Origin: DATLSM01 sp035534175
GTDB taxonomy: Bacteria > Actinomycetota > Thermoleophilia > Solirubrobacterales > 70-9
Length of the DNA: 13,125 bases
Direction of reading: 5' to 3'
Assembly: GCA_035534175.1 (NCBI GenBank)
Contig: DATLSM010000016.1
Span: forward strand, 1-13,125
The notes below the pieces were generated by a model, which saw only the letters and a program-made list of their open reading frames with translations, was not told where the DNA came from and made no database searches. Shown here in pieces: positions 5,685 through 10,757 of the stretch. Each line of letters opens with the position of its first letter. Position 1 is the stretch's first letter. A program made the position numbers and the translations under genes.

Positions 5685-5967
5685 GTTGGGTTGACGAGAA
5701 CGAGCCTTCACGAGCTCGCGCAAGGGGTGCGCTGATCCACGCTTTTCCCGAGGGCGAGCACTTCGGCTCTCGTTCTCTGGGACGGACAGGAAGCAAAATG
5801 CCCCGGGCGGCGCACGCTGGTCCCCCGGCGCCGACACAGGAGATCGAGCTCCCATGTAGGAAACACCGTAATCGGTCGCACCGGGAGCAGCGGCTCAGCA
5901 CCCGATCGAGTCGGTGGCAAGATCGCCAACTCGGTCACCGGATGTCCCACTTACCGAGGTGTCCACG
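5685..5967. other. Intergenic stretch without a recognisable gene
   Basis: No frame on either strand looks coding: all open frames have mixed composition and no repeated motif. The one regular element is a 9-bp inverted repeat, GAGAACGAG (5696-5704) and CTCGTTCTC (5769-5777), 64 nt apart. The stretch probably is decayed sequence left of a toxin fragment. Confidence 0.35.
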
Positions 5968-6039
5968 GTGTTTGCCCGCGACTTCACGCACCTCTCCCGC
6001 GAGCAGAATCGCGCTTTCCGCCGGGCCGTCGCCAAACTA
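5968..6039 (+). pseudogene. N-terminal fragment of a RelE/HigB-like toxin
   Basis: From GTG 5968 a short frame reads VFARDFTHLSREQNRAFRR followed by AVAKL, which resembles the first helix region of small RelE-superfamily toxins (FxxDFxxLxxEQxxAFxxAV). The family continues for another 70-90 residues with a strand-rich core and a conserved WRRIG-type end; here resemblance stops after base 6039 and the frame runs into unrelated sequence with a tRNA-like end. I infer a truncated remnant. The match is short, so confidence is low. Confidence 0.35.
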
Positions 6040-6044
6040 ATGAA

Positions 6045-6076
6045 GTGGTCCCCGGTTCAAAGTCCGGCGTCGGCTC
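6045..6076 (+). other. tRNA 3'-end-like fragment, possible attachment-site scar
   Basis: The string GTCCCCGGTTCAAAGTCCGG, followed by CGTCGGCTCTCA, resembles variable loop, T-arm and acceptor strand of an actinobacterial tRNA, but the T-loop has one extra A and the T-stem is one base short. No D-arm or anticodon arm precedes it. If real, it is a remnant of the kind left at tRNA attachment sites. It begins within 6 nt of where toxin homology ends and stops just before the Doc gene end. Confidence 0.2.
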
Positions 6077-6474
6077 TCAGCCGCCTGCCGGGGCCGTTCT
6101 ATCTTCAAGCCATCGAGCAATCTCGGTGGCCGGCGCCTCGCCTGCGGCGATCCTCTCCACCATCGGCACATCAATGTCCGGATTTGCGTCAAGTAGTGGA
6201 CGCCCGTTGACCGCGAGGAAGCGCTCCAGCGCCAGGAAAGCCGACCGCTTGTTTCCGTCGGGCAGCGGGTGGTTGCGTGCCAGCCGCTCCACCAGGACCG
6301 CGGCCTTCTCGATCAGAGTCGGATACGCCTCGTAGTCTCCGAATCCGGCGCGAGGGGCCGCCAGAGCTGAATCGGCAAGCCCAATATTGGGCAGCTCCGC
6401 GACCTCCCCGGCTCGAGGCCGAGAATCTCAGCGGCAATGCGGCAGTAATCGCCGAACTCGAGGTAGTAAACCAC
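6077..6474 (-). pseudogene. doc: Doc-family (Fic fold) toxin with one-base frameshift
   Basis: Reading leftward from GTG 6474 gives MVYYLEFGDYCRIAAEILGL, the usual N-terminus of longer Doc proteins. At the run of four C (plus strand 6406-6409) the frame breaks; adding one base restores EVAELPNIGLADSALAAPRAG, FGDYEAYPTLIEKAA and the catalytic motif NHPLPDGNKRSAF (His69 of the restored protein). The restored length is 132 residues, normal for the family, whose members phosphorylate EF-Tu. The motif has the Doc-type GNKR rather than Fic GNGR. As sequenced, the gene would give either a 20-odd-residue correct start or a C-terminal piece from an internal GTG at 6292. A sequencing error in the homopolymer is a real alternative. 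A 50-residue gene lies 14 nt upstream. Confidence 0.8.
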
Positions 6475-6488
6475 GCCGCTCGCAGCGC

Positions 6489-6641
6489 TTACTGGCCCAG
6501 GCGGCGGAGCGTCTCGGCGTGCTTCTTCATCGCTGCGCGAAGGCCCCGCCGCTGCTCCTCGGGCGTGCCCGGGAGCCCTGACTTCAGATCGGGCTTGCCG
6601 GTTGGCTTGCCCTTCGTAGTTGTCGACCCATGTGGCTCCAC
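6489..6641 (-). CDS. 50-residue basic protein preceding the Doc gene, candidate antitoxin
   Basis: GTG 6641 to TAA 6489 encodes 50 residues: a Gly/Lys/Thr-rich, presumably disordered N-terminus (STTTKGKPTGKPDLKSGLPG), then TPEEQRRGLRAAMKKHAETL, a positively charged amphipathic helix, ending RRLGQ. It lies 14 nt upstream of the Doc start on the same strand, exactly where Doc antitoxins (Phd-type) are encoded. Codons end mostly in G or C. It is not Phd itself, which has a ribbon-helix DNA-binding part; I do not recognise the family. The frame continues open upstream to 6718, without ATG, GTG or TTG. Confidence 0.55.
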   Translation of the reverse strand: MEPHGSTTTKGKPTGKPDLKSGLPGTPEEQRRGLRAAMKKHAETLRRLGQ

Positions 6642-6826
6642 GAGCCCTATTGTTGCAGCCCGGATTCCGTGTCCGCAATATGTCTCCGACTCGGCAATTC
6701 TGGCCTCGATCAGATCGAATCAACTGGACGGCGACCACAAGATCTTTCCCGGCCGCAGTAGGAACCTGTCCGAGCCGGCCCGCCAGCAGCCGCAGGATCG
6801 CAGGCTTCGCATGCGGTGGCGGCCGC

Positions 6827-7390
6827 ATGGCGAACCGGTCGACACCCAGGTCCCGCGAGAGCACAGCGCAGATCCTGGACGCCCTGCTCACAACCAAGGG
6901 CACTCTCCTGCGAAGCCAAGCCGCCCGCAACGCACCGAGCCCCGCCGACGCCGAGGACGCTCTCATGGAGGCATGCCTCCAGTTCCTGCGCTACTACAAC
7001 GGCCCGCCCGGCGTCCATGCCCTGCGCTGGCTGATGCTCTGTGTCAAGCACCGCGCCTGGGAGATCGTCGCTCGCCGCCGCTCCCGTGAGGCCCTCGGCG
7101 AGCTGAGTTGCACCGACGCCTACGATCCCGATGGCCACACCGTGCACGTGCCCTGCCAGCGCCCCGGACCCGCCGAGCGCGCCGAACGTGGGGAGGAGGT
7201 CACCGAGTTCTTCACCGCCCTCGATCGCCTCAAGCCCGACGAGCGCACCGCGCTCCTCTTACTCGGTTTCGGCCTCTCCTACCGCGAGATCATGCACCGT
7301 CAGGGTTGGGGTCCTACGAAGCTGAATCGCTGCCTCGCCGAGGGCCGCGCCGCGATACGTACGATCGACAGTGGAAAGCGATTCGAATGA
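6827..7390 (+). CDS. RNA polymerase sigma factor, sigma-70 superfamily (ECF-like)
   Basis: 187 residues from ATG 6827. Residues 12-88 match sigma region 2 (ADAEDALMEACLQFLRYYNG, WLMLCVKHRAWEIVARRRSR), a variable linker with AERAERGEEV follows, and residues 127-181 match region 4 (FFTALDRLKPDERTALLLLG, then SYREIMHRQGWGPTKLNRCL as the helix-turn-helix that reads the -35 box). There is no region 1.1 or 3, so it is of ECF type. No anti-sigma factor is adjacent. Earlier in-frame ATGs (6620, 6680) precede sequence that is not protein-like and would overlap the divergent small gene. No clear Shine-Dalgarno; a 7-bp hairpin (6810-6829) contains the start codon. Confidence 0.85.
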   Translation: MANRSTPRSRESTAQILDALLTTKGTLLRSQAARNAPSPADAEDALMEACLQFLRYYNGPPGVHALRWLMLCVKHRAWEIVARRRSREALGELSCTDAYDPDGHTVHVPCQRPGPAERAERGEEVTEFFTALDRLKPDERTALLLLGFGLSYREIMHRQGWGPTKLNRCLAEGRAAIRTIDSGKRFE

Positions 7391-7435
7391 GGTCCGTCCG
7401 GTCATTGCACTTGCGGCTGGTCCTAGCTCGGCGGG

Positions 7436-7441
7436 TATCCT
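7436..7441 (+). promoter_or_regulatory. -10 box (TATCCT) of the 69-residue gene
   Basis: TATCCT, 8 nt before ATG 7450, with TTGCGG at 7411-7416 (spacing 19) as a possible -35. The gene downstream of the sigma factor therefore may have its own leaderless promoter. Confidence 0.4.
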
Positions 7442-7449
7442 GGTTTGCG

Positions 7450-7659
7450 ATGCCTTCGCAATCCTCGCCGAGCCGTTTGGCCCAAGCCGCTGACGCGGCC
7501 CGTGCCGCGGAAGCGCGCCGCGACGAGAGCGCGGCCGGCGAGGCCTGGCGCCGCTATCGCCTCATCCGAGACGGCGGCCGCGACACCGAAGACCTCTTAT
7601 CTGAGGGGATCGCGCTGAGCAACCAGGCGCTTGCATTGGCACCGCCCAGCCGCACGTAG
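7450..7659 (+). CDS. Small helical protein, unknown function
   Basis: 69 residues from ATG 7450, Ala/Arg/Glu-rich and helical throughout (RLAQAADAARAAEARRDESA, then AGEAWRRYRLIRDGG). The segment RDGGRDTEDLLSEGIALSNQALAL (about 40-63) resembles a segment of the next gene product (ADGQGDTAQDLLLEESARIV), suggesting that the two small genes share an origin. No known domain. Confidence 0.6.
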   Translation: MPSQSSPSRLAQAADAARAAEARRDESAAGEAWRRYRLIRDGGRDTEDLLSEGIALSNQALALAPPSRT

Positions 7660-7686
7660 CGGTGCGGCACGGTAAGAAATGATGCT

Positions 7687-8010
7687 GTGGTGAGCAAGCA
7701 TCCCGCAGAGATCGACCGGCTGGACGCCCTGCTCGGAGCCTCGAAGATCGCCCATGAGGCGATCTTCGAGATGCGGCGCGAGCTGATCGCTGACGGGCAA
7801 GGTGATACTGCGCAGGATCTTCTGCTCGAGGAATCGGCGCGGATCGTGACGAAGGCGCTGCCGAGATTAACTGAGACGGCCCGCGACCTTGCCGGTAGCT
7901 GGATCGAGCAGAACCTGTTTGATCCATCCGCAGCCGAAATCACGCTCGACGAACTCATGACTGAGTTGGAGCGCATTGAGCCCGAGGTCAAAGCTCTCCT
8001 TCACCGCTAG
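7687..8010 (+). CDS. Small helical protein, unknown function
   Basis: 107 residues from tandem GTG codons at 7687/7690. Helical: IDRLDALLGASKIAHEAIFE, MRRELIADGQGDTAQDLLLE, SARIVTKALPRLTETARDLA, then an acidic end (ITLDELMTELERIEPEVKAL). It starts 27 nt after the preceding small gene and shares its ADGxGDTxxDLLxE-like segment. No signal peptide or membrane helix; probably cytoplasmic. Upstream is AT-richer (GGTAAGAAATGATG) and could hold its own promoter. Convergent with the next gene. Confidence 0.65.
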   Translation: MVSKHPAEIDRLDALLGASKIAHEAIFEMRRELIADGQGDTAQDLLLEESARIVTKALPRLTETARDLAGSWIEQNLFDPSAAEITLDELMTELERIEPEVKALLHR

Positions 8011-8053
8011 CGCCAGATTGCGGTACGGCTTCGCGGAAAACTCGAGCCAAGGG

Positions 8054-8281
8054 CTACGCGGACGCGACTCGAGCGGACGCGGCTTGCTCGTAGCGATCTG
8101 CCAGTGCGAGTGCCGCGTTGCGGAAACCCTCGATGTCGGTCTCTGCGGCCTGCGCACGAAGTTGCTCGGCGCGGGCGGAAAGCTCCCGTGGTGGCTGGCT
8201 GGTTCGCTCCAGCCGCTCTTCCATAAGCTCAAGTGCCCATCGCTGCTCGTCGGGTACGTTTGGCCAAGGGTGAGCTGCCAT
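8054..8281 (-). CDS. Small predicted helical protein, unknown function
   Basis: 75 residues from ATG 8281: MAAHPWPNVPDEQRWALELM opens a helix, followed by EERLERTSQPPRELSARAEQ and LRAQAAETDIEGFRNAALAL. Highly charged, no membrane part, no known domain. The start is fixed by a TACAAT box (8288-8293, minus strand) exactly 6 nt before the ATG, the best -10 box in the window, implying a leaderless transcript. Confidence 0.65.
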   Translation of the reverse strand: MAAHPWPNVPDEQRWALELMEERLERTSQPPRELSARAEQLRAQAAETDIEGFRNAALALADRYEQAASARVASA

Positions 8282-8287
8282 AGGGGA

Positions 8288-8293
8288 ATTGTA
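8288..8293 (-). promoter_or_regulatory. -10 box (TACAAT), 6 nt before a start codon
   Basis: Minus-strand TACAAT matches the TAnnnT consensus with the strong T-A-A-T positions and leaves just enough room for transcription to begin on the ATG at 8281. Confidence 0.55.
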
Positions 8294-8455
8294 GCCCCGC
8301 TTCCCGCCGACCTGCGAACGGTTTGCGCTACCGCGTTAATGCATCCCGTAGCACGAGCCTGAGGTCAGATGGGCGGCGGGGTGGACCGATCTACGACACC
8401 TCTCCGTCTTAGCCGTGTTGCAATTTACACTCGAACCTTCCGACACTCGGGAGCC

Positions 8456-8462
8456 AAGGAGG
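8456..8462 (+). promoter_or_regulatory. Strong ribosome site AAGGAGG of the repeat-protein gene
   Basis: AAGGAGG is 5 nt before ATG 8468. A TACACT box at 8426-8431 could be the promoter. This contrasts with most genes here, which have no ribosome site. Confidence 0.6.
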
Positions 8463-8467
8463 CAGAG

Positions 8468-9142
8468 ATGAGCAAACTCAAACTGAAGCGACCCGCGCCG
8501 GGCACCGTCCTCGGCACCCTCGCCCTGATCGTCGCCGTCGCCGGCAACACCGGAGCCTTCGCCGGCACCGGCCACAAGATCACCAGGGCCGACATCGCCA
8601 AGGGTGCCGTCACCGCCAACGCGATCGCCCCGGGTGCGGTCCGCGCCAAGGCCCTGGCGAAGAATGCCGTCCACTCCAATGCCCTGGCCGCCGGCTCCGT
8701 CAACGCTGGAGCGCTCGCCACTGGCGCGGTCGGCTCCGCCGCCATCGGCGCCGGCGCCGTCACTTCCAAGGCTTTGGCAAAGGGTGCTGTGGGCGCAGAA
8801 TCGCTCGCTGCGGACGCCGTTACCGCCTCCGCCCTTGCCCCCAACTCGGTGTACGGCGGCGCTTTAGGTCCAGTCACGGTCCACAGCGCACCGATCGCCG
8901 ATCTCGATGAAATAGCTCAGAACGCGACCTGGACGGCGTCAAATAGCGAAAGCGCCTTGTGTGCGACCGGCGAACGCCTGCTTACCGGCGGCGTCGCCAT
9001 CACTAATCCGGGCAACCGCGAAGTCGCTGTGCTGGAGGCACTGCCTTTTAGCAACTCCGAGGCAAACGGCATGCTTGGCCGAATCACCAGCAACTCAGGT
9101 GGCACCGCCGCCGCCGAAGTGGAGGCGATCTGCCTCAAGTAG
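8468..9142 (+). CDS. Secreted decapeptide-repeat protein
   Basis: 224 residues from ATG 8468, chosen by its AAGGAGG ribosome site. Residues 1-33 form a signal peptide: basic MSKLKLKRP, hydrophobic TVLGTLALIVAVAGNTGAFA. From residue 42 ten 10-residue repeats follow with consensus ALAxGAVxSx (for example ALAKNAVHSN, ALAAGSVNAG, ALATGAVGSA), to about residue 141. Such a strict period with small residues suggests a beta-solenoid or trimeric fibre. A C-terminal domain with two cysteines (C207-type region CATGERLLTGGVAITNPGN, final EAICLK) probably folds separately with a disulfide. The likely location is the cell surface or outside. A diverged copy lies 1320 bp downstream. Function unknown. Confidence 0.8.
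   Translation: MSKLKLKRPAPGTVLGTLALIVAVAGNTGAFAGTGHKITRADIAKGAVTANAIAPGAVRAKALAKNAVHSNALAAGSVNAGALATGAVGSAAIGAGAVTSKALAKGAVGAESLAADAVTASALAPNSVYGGALGPVTVHSAPIADLDEIAQNATWTASNSESALCATGERLLTGGVAITNPGNREVAVLEALPFSNSEANGMLGRITSNSGGTAAAEVEAICLK
8591..8890 (+). repeat. Ten tandem 30-nt units encoding decapeptides
   Basis: From base 8591 the coding sequence has period 30 nt, giving DIAKGAVTAN, AIAPGAVRAK, ALAKNAVHSN, ALAAGSVNAG, ALATGAVGSA, AIGAGAVTSK, ALAKGAVGAE, SLAADAVTAS, ALAPNSVYGG and the degenerate ALGPVTVHSA. Units are related at protein level with diverged DNA. Confidence 0.85.
8591..9142 (+). repeat. Upstream copy of a 552-bp paralogous block
   Basis: Bases 8591-9142 align without a single insertion or deletion to 9911-10462 (constant offset 1320). 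Agreement is highest over the first 190 bases and lower in the second half. The copies share the same stop position and the GTG/GAC context begins at CGACATCGCCAAGGG. Confidence 0.85.
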
Positions 9143-9155
9143 GTCGAGAGTTCTG

Positions 9156-9401
9156 ATGCCCCGCATAAGCAGGTTCTTCGGAATCGTCATAGAGATGTAC
9201 GTCGACGACCATGGCTACCCCCATTTCCATGCCCGCCATGCCGAGGGCGAGGCCAAGGTCCTGATCGATGAGTTGGAGGTGATCGAGAGCAGCTTGCCAC
9301 GCCGCCAGCTGCGTTTCGTCTTGGCGTGGGCAGAGCTTCATCAGGCGGAGCTGGAAGAGACTGGCGCCGCGCTCGCGCAGGTGCCACACTTGAGGAGATA
9401 G
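9156..9401 (+). CDS. DUF4160 family protein
   Basis: 81 residues from ATG 9156. The family signature is evident: MPRISRFFGIVIEMYVDDHG, then YPHFHARHAEGEAKVLIDEL with the conserved PHFHA, then LEVIESSLPRRQLRFVLAWA. DUF4160 genes commonly pair with a DUF2442 gene, as here (10 nt apart, same strand); the pair often accompanies toxin-antitoxin loci, and a toxin-antitoxin role has been suggested, but function is not established. It starts 13 nt after the stop of the repeat protein. Confidence 0.9.
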   Translation: MPRISRFFGIVIEMYVDDHGYPHFHARHAEGEAKVLIDELEVIESSLPRRQLRFVLAWAELHQAELEETGAALAQVPHLRR

Positions 9402-9411
9402 AGCCACTGCG

Positions 9412-9690
9412 ATGAACGTGCCGAGCTACTACATCACCGACGCGGAGGTCATCCGCCACGGCGTCCTGCGCCTCACCTTCGCCGACGGCCTCAGCGGCGA
9501 TGTCGACATCCTCGATCGCATGTGGGGTCCCGTATTCGAGCGGGCGCGCACTCCCGACGGCTTCGCCGAGGTTCGCGTCGACCCGGAGGCCGGCACGGTC
9601 GTTTGGCCCGGCGGCGCTGATCTCGCGCCCGACACGCTCTACGTCCGCGTCAGCACCGGCGTCTGGCCCCAGGCCGCAGTGCCGGCTTGA
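9412..9690 (+). CDS. DUF2442 family protein
   Basis: 92 residues from ATG 9412 (GAGG about 20 nt upstream, only 10 nt after DUF4160). Typical DUF2442 features: VLRLTFADGLSGDVDILDRM, GPVFERARTPDGFAEVRVD, and VVWPGGADLAPDTLYVRV at the end. Partner of DUF4160. It ends 13 nt before the GTG of the chimeric gene that carries a second DUF2442 domain. Confidence 0.9.
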   Translation: MNVPSYYITDAEVIRHGVLRLTFADGLSGDVDILDRMWGPVFERARTPDGFAEVRVDPEAGTVVWPGGADLAPDTLYVRVSTGVWPQAAVPA

Positions 9691-9703
9691 GTCGCGCCTG
9701 CCC

Positions 9704-10462
9704 GTGCGCGGCACGCCGTTTCTTCTCGAGGCAAGGCCCATCGAGGGCTATGCCGTCTACCTCCGCTTCGAGGACGGCGTCAGCGCCGAGGTCGATCTCT
9801 CCTACCTGCGCGAATACGGCGGTGTCTTTGAGCCGCTGCACGACCCCGAGTTCTTCCGTCAGCTGCGCATCTACCCCGAGGGCGAGACGATCTTCTGGCC
9901 CAACCAAGTCGACATCGCCAAGGGCGCGGTCACCGCTAACGCGATCGCCCCCGGGGCGGTCCGCGCCAAGGCCATGGCGAAGAATGCCGTCCACTCCAAC
10001 GCCCTGGCCGCCGGCTCCGTCAACGCCACAGCTCTCGCCACTGGCGCCGTCGGCTCCGCCGCCATCAGCGCCGGCGCCGTCAACTCAAAGGCGCTCGCAG
10101 CAGGCGCGGTCGGACCAAACGCTCTCGCCTCGGATGCGGTCACGGCCAGTGCAATCGCCCCCGAATCGATCCACGGCTACGCCCTCGGGCCGATCACCAC
10201 GCACAGCGCGCCAATCGCCGATCTTGATGAAGTCGCCCAAAACGGAACGTGGACTGCTTCGGATACCGAAGTTGCTGCCTGTGCCACCGGAGAACACCTC
10301 CTCACCGGGGGTGTCATCTTCACCAATCCCGGCAACCGCGAAGTCGGCATCCTTGAGTCGTTGCCCTTCAGCAACCCCTCGCTGGAAGGAGTCATCGGCC
10401 GAATCACCAGCAACTCAGGCGGCGCCGCCGCCGCCGAAGTCATGGCGATCTGCCTCAAATAG
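9704..10462 (+). CDS. Chimera: DUF2442 domain fused to a decapeptide-repeat protein
   Basis: 252 residues from GTG 9704. Residues 5-71 are a DUF2442 domain (FLLEARPIEGYAVYLRFEDG, DPEFFRQLRIYPEGETIFWP). At WPNQVDIA it passes in frame into the repeat protein: from Asp70 (base 9911) it reads DIAKGAVTAN, AIAPGAVRAK and so on, ten decapeptides, then the same two-cysteine C-terminal domain (CATGEHLLTGGVIFTNPGN, ending AICLK). The DUF2442 part lacks its last strand (APDTLYVRV in the neighbour) and the repeat part lacks the signal peptide. The junction falls in GACATCGCC, shared by both gene families, so it looks like recombination at short homology. The product would be cytoplasmic if made; no good ribosome site is seen at GTG 9704. 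Confidence 0.75.
   Translation: MRGTPFLLEARPIEGYAVYLRFEDGVSAEVDLSYLREYGGVFEPLHDPEFFRQLRIYPEGETIFWPNQVDIAKGAVTANAIAPGAVRAKAMAKNAVHSNALAAGSVNATALATGAVGSAAISAGAVNSKALAAGAVGPNALASDAVTASAIAPESIHGYALGPITTHSAPIADLDEVAQNGTWTASDTEVAACATGEHLLTGGVIFTNPGNREVGILESLPFSNPSLEGVIGRITSNSGGAAAAEVMAICLK
9911..10210 (+). repeat. Ten tandem 30-nt decapeptide units, second array
   Basis: Units: DIAKGAVTAN, AIAPGAVRAK, AMAKNAVHSN, ALAAGSVNAT, ALATGAVGSA, AISAGAVNSK, ALAAGAVGPN, ALASDAVTAS, AIAPESIHGY, ALGPITTHSA. Same order and number as in the first array, so the array has not expanded or shrunk since the copies parted. Confidence 0.85.
9911..10462 (+). repeat. Downstream copy of the 552-bp paralogous block
   Basis: Partner of 8591-9142 at constant offset 1320. 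It starts exactly at the chimeric junction, after the DUF2442 part. Confidence 0.85.
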
Positions 10463-10483
10463 GGGCTCAGGCGGGTGGCGCGC

Positions 10484-10489
10484 TAGCCT
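10484..10489 (+). promoter_or_regulatory. -10 box (TAGCCT) of the CxxC miniprotein gene
   Basis: TAGCCT, 6 nt before ATG 10496; the intervening GGCGAG is a poor ribosome site, so leaderless initiation is likely. Confidence 0.4.
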
Positions 10490-10495
10490 GGCGAG

Positions 10496-10639
10496 ATGGC
10501 CCATCACAAGCGCAGGCGTCCCAAGGCACGTCGCAGCGGATGTCTGCTCTGTAAGCCGCATAAGCTGACCGCAAACACGAAGGCCGAGCGCCGTCGCAGG
10601 CGCCGTTTGGCCTTCGACCACGAGCGAGCCGCCACCTAG
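10496..10639 (+). CDS. 47-residue basic CxxC protein
   Basis: ATG 10496 to TAG 10639. It begins MAHHKRRRPKARRSGCLLCK with a single CxxC (Cys16, Cys19) flanked by Arg/Lys, then PHKLTANTKAERRRRRRLAF and an acidic/basic tail. I recall small basic proteins of the MxHHKRxRPKxxRxGCLxCKPHK form as widespread and uncharacterised. One CxxC cannot make a full zinc site alone, so dimerisation or extra His ligands (HH at the N-terminus, H23) would be needed. Charge suggests RNA or ribosome association; that is inference. Confidence 0.7.
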   Translation: MAHHKRRRPKARRSGCLLCKPHKLTANTKAERRRRRRLAFDHERAAT

Positions 10640-10650
10640 GAACCGGCCGC

Positions 10651-10703
10651 GCTGTCTGCGCATGTCGGCCACTCCTCAGGTGATGGCCGACATGCTCGAC
10701 AGC
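10651..10703 (+). other. Long hairpin between the CxxC gene and the NTase pair
   Basis: GCATGTCGGCCA (10660-10671) is perfectly complementary to TGGCCGACATGC (10684-10695) with a 12-nt loop; outside a 3/2-nt internal loop, GCTGTC (10651-10656) pairs with GACAGC (10698-10703). This gives 18 base pairs. No T-run follows, so it is not a classical terminator, though it may end the CxxC transcript. It also lies upstream of the TACCAT promoter box (10744-10749). Confidence 0.6.
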
Positions 10704-10743
10704 GTCCTGCAGGCGAGGCTGCGAGGTGCGCCAGGTGCTGGCG

Positions 10744-10749
10744 TACCAT
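10744..10749 (+). promoter_or_regulatory. -10 box (TACCAT) of the NTase pair
   Basis: TACCAT, 8 nt before ATG 10758, no Shine-Dalgarno sequence; leaderless start likely. Confidence 0.4.
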
Positions 10750-10757
10750 TTGGGTAG

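Noticed and set aside
5696..5777. 9-bp inverted repeat as insertion-sequence ends
   Set aside because: Arms are only 82 bp apart overall, enclose no gene and show no target duplication.
6045..6076. Functional tRNA gene
   Set aside because: Only a T-arm-like part with an eight-base loop exists; no D-arm, anticodon arm or matching acceptor 5' strand upstream.
8591..8890. CRISPR array
   Set aside because: The 30-nt periodicity is coding (decapeptides) with no constant repeat separated by unique spacers.
9156..9690. DUF4160/DUF2442 as a novel system by itself
   Set aside because: This pair is widespread and already known as a conserved uncharacterised pairing; only its fusion with the repeat protein is new.
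9500..9703. Upstream extension of the chimeric gene through the DUF2442 gene
   Set aside because: The extension reads the DUF2442 gene in the wrong frame and is not protein-like; GTG 9704 is the first start before the homologous part.
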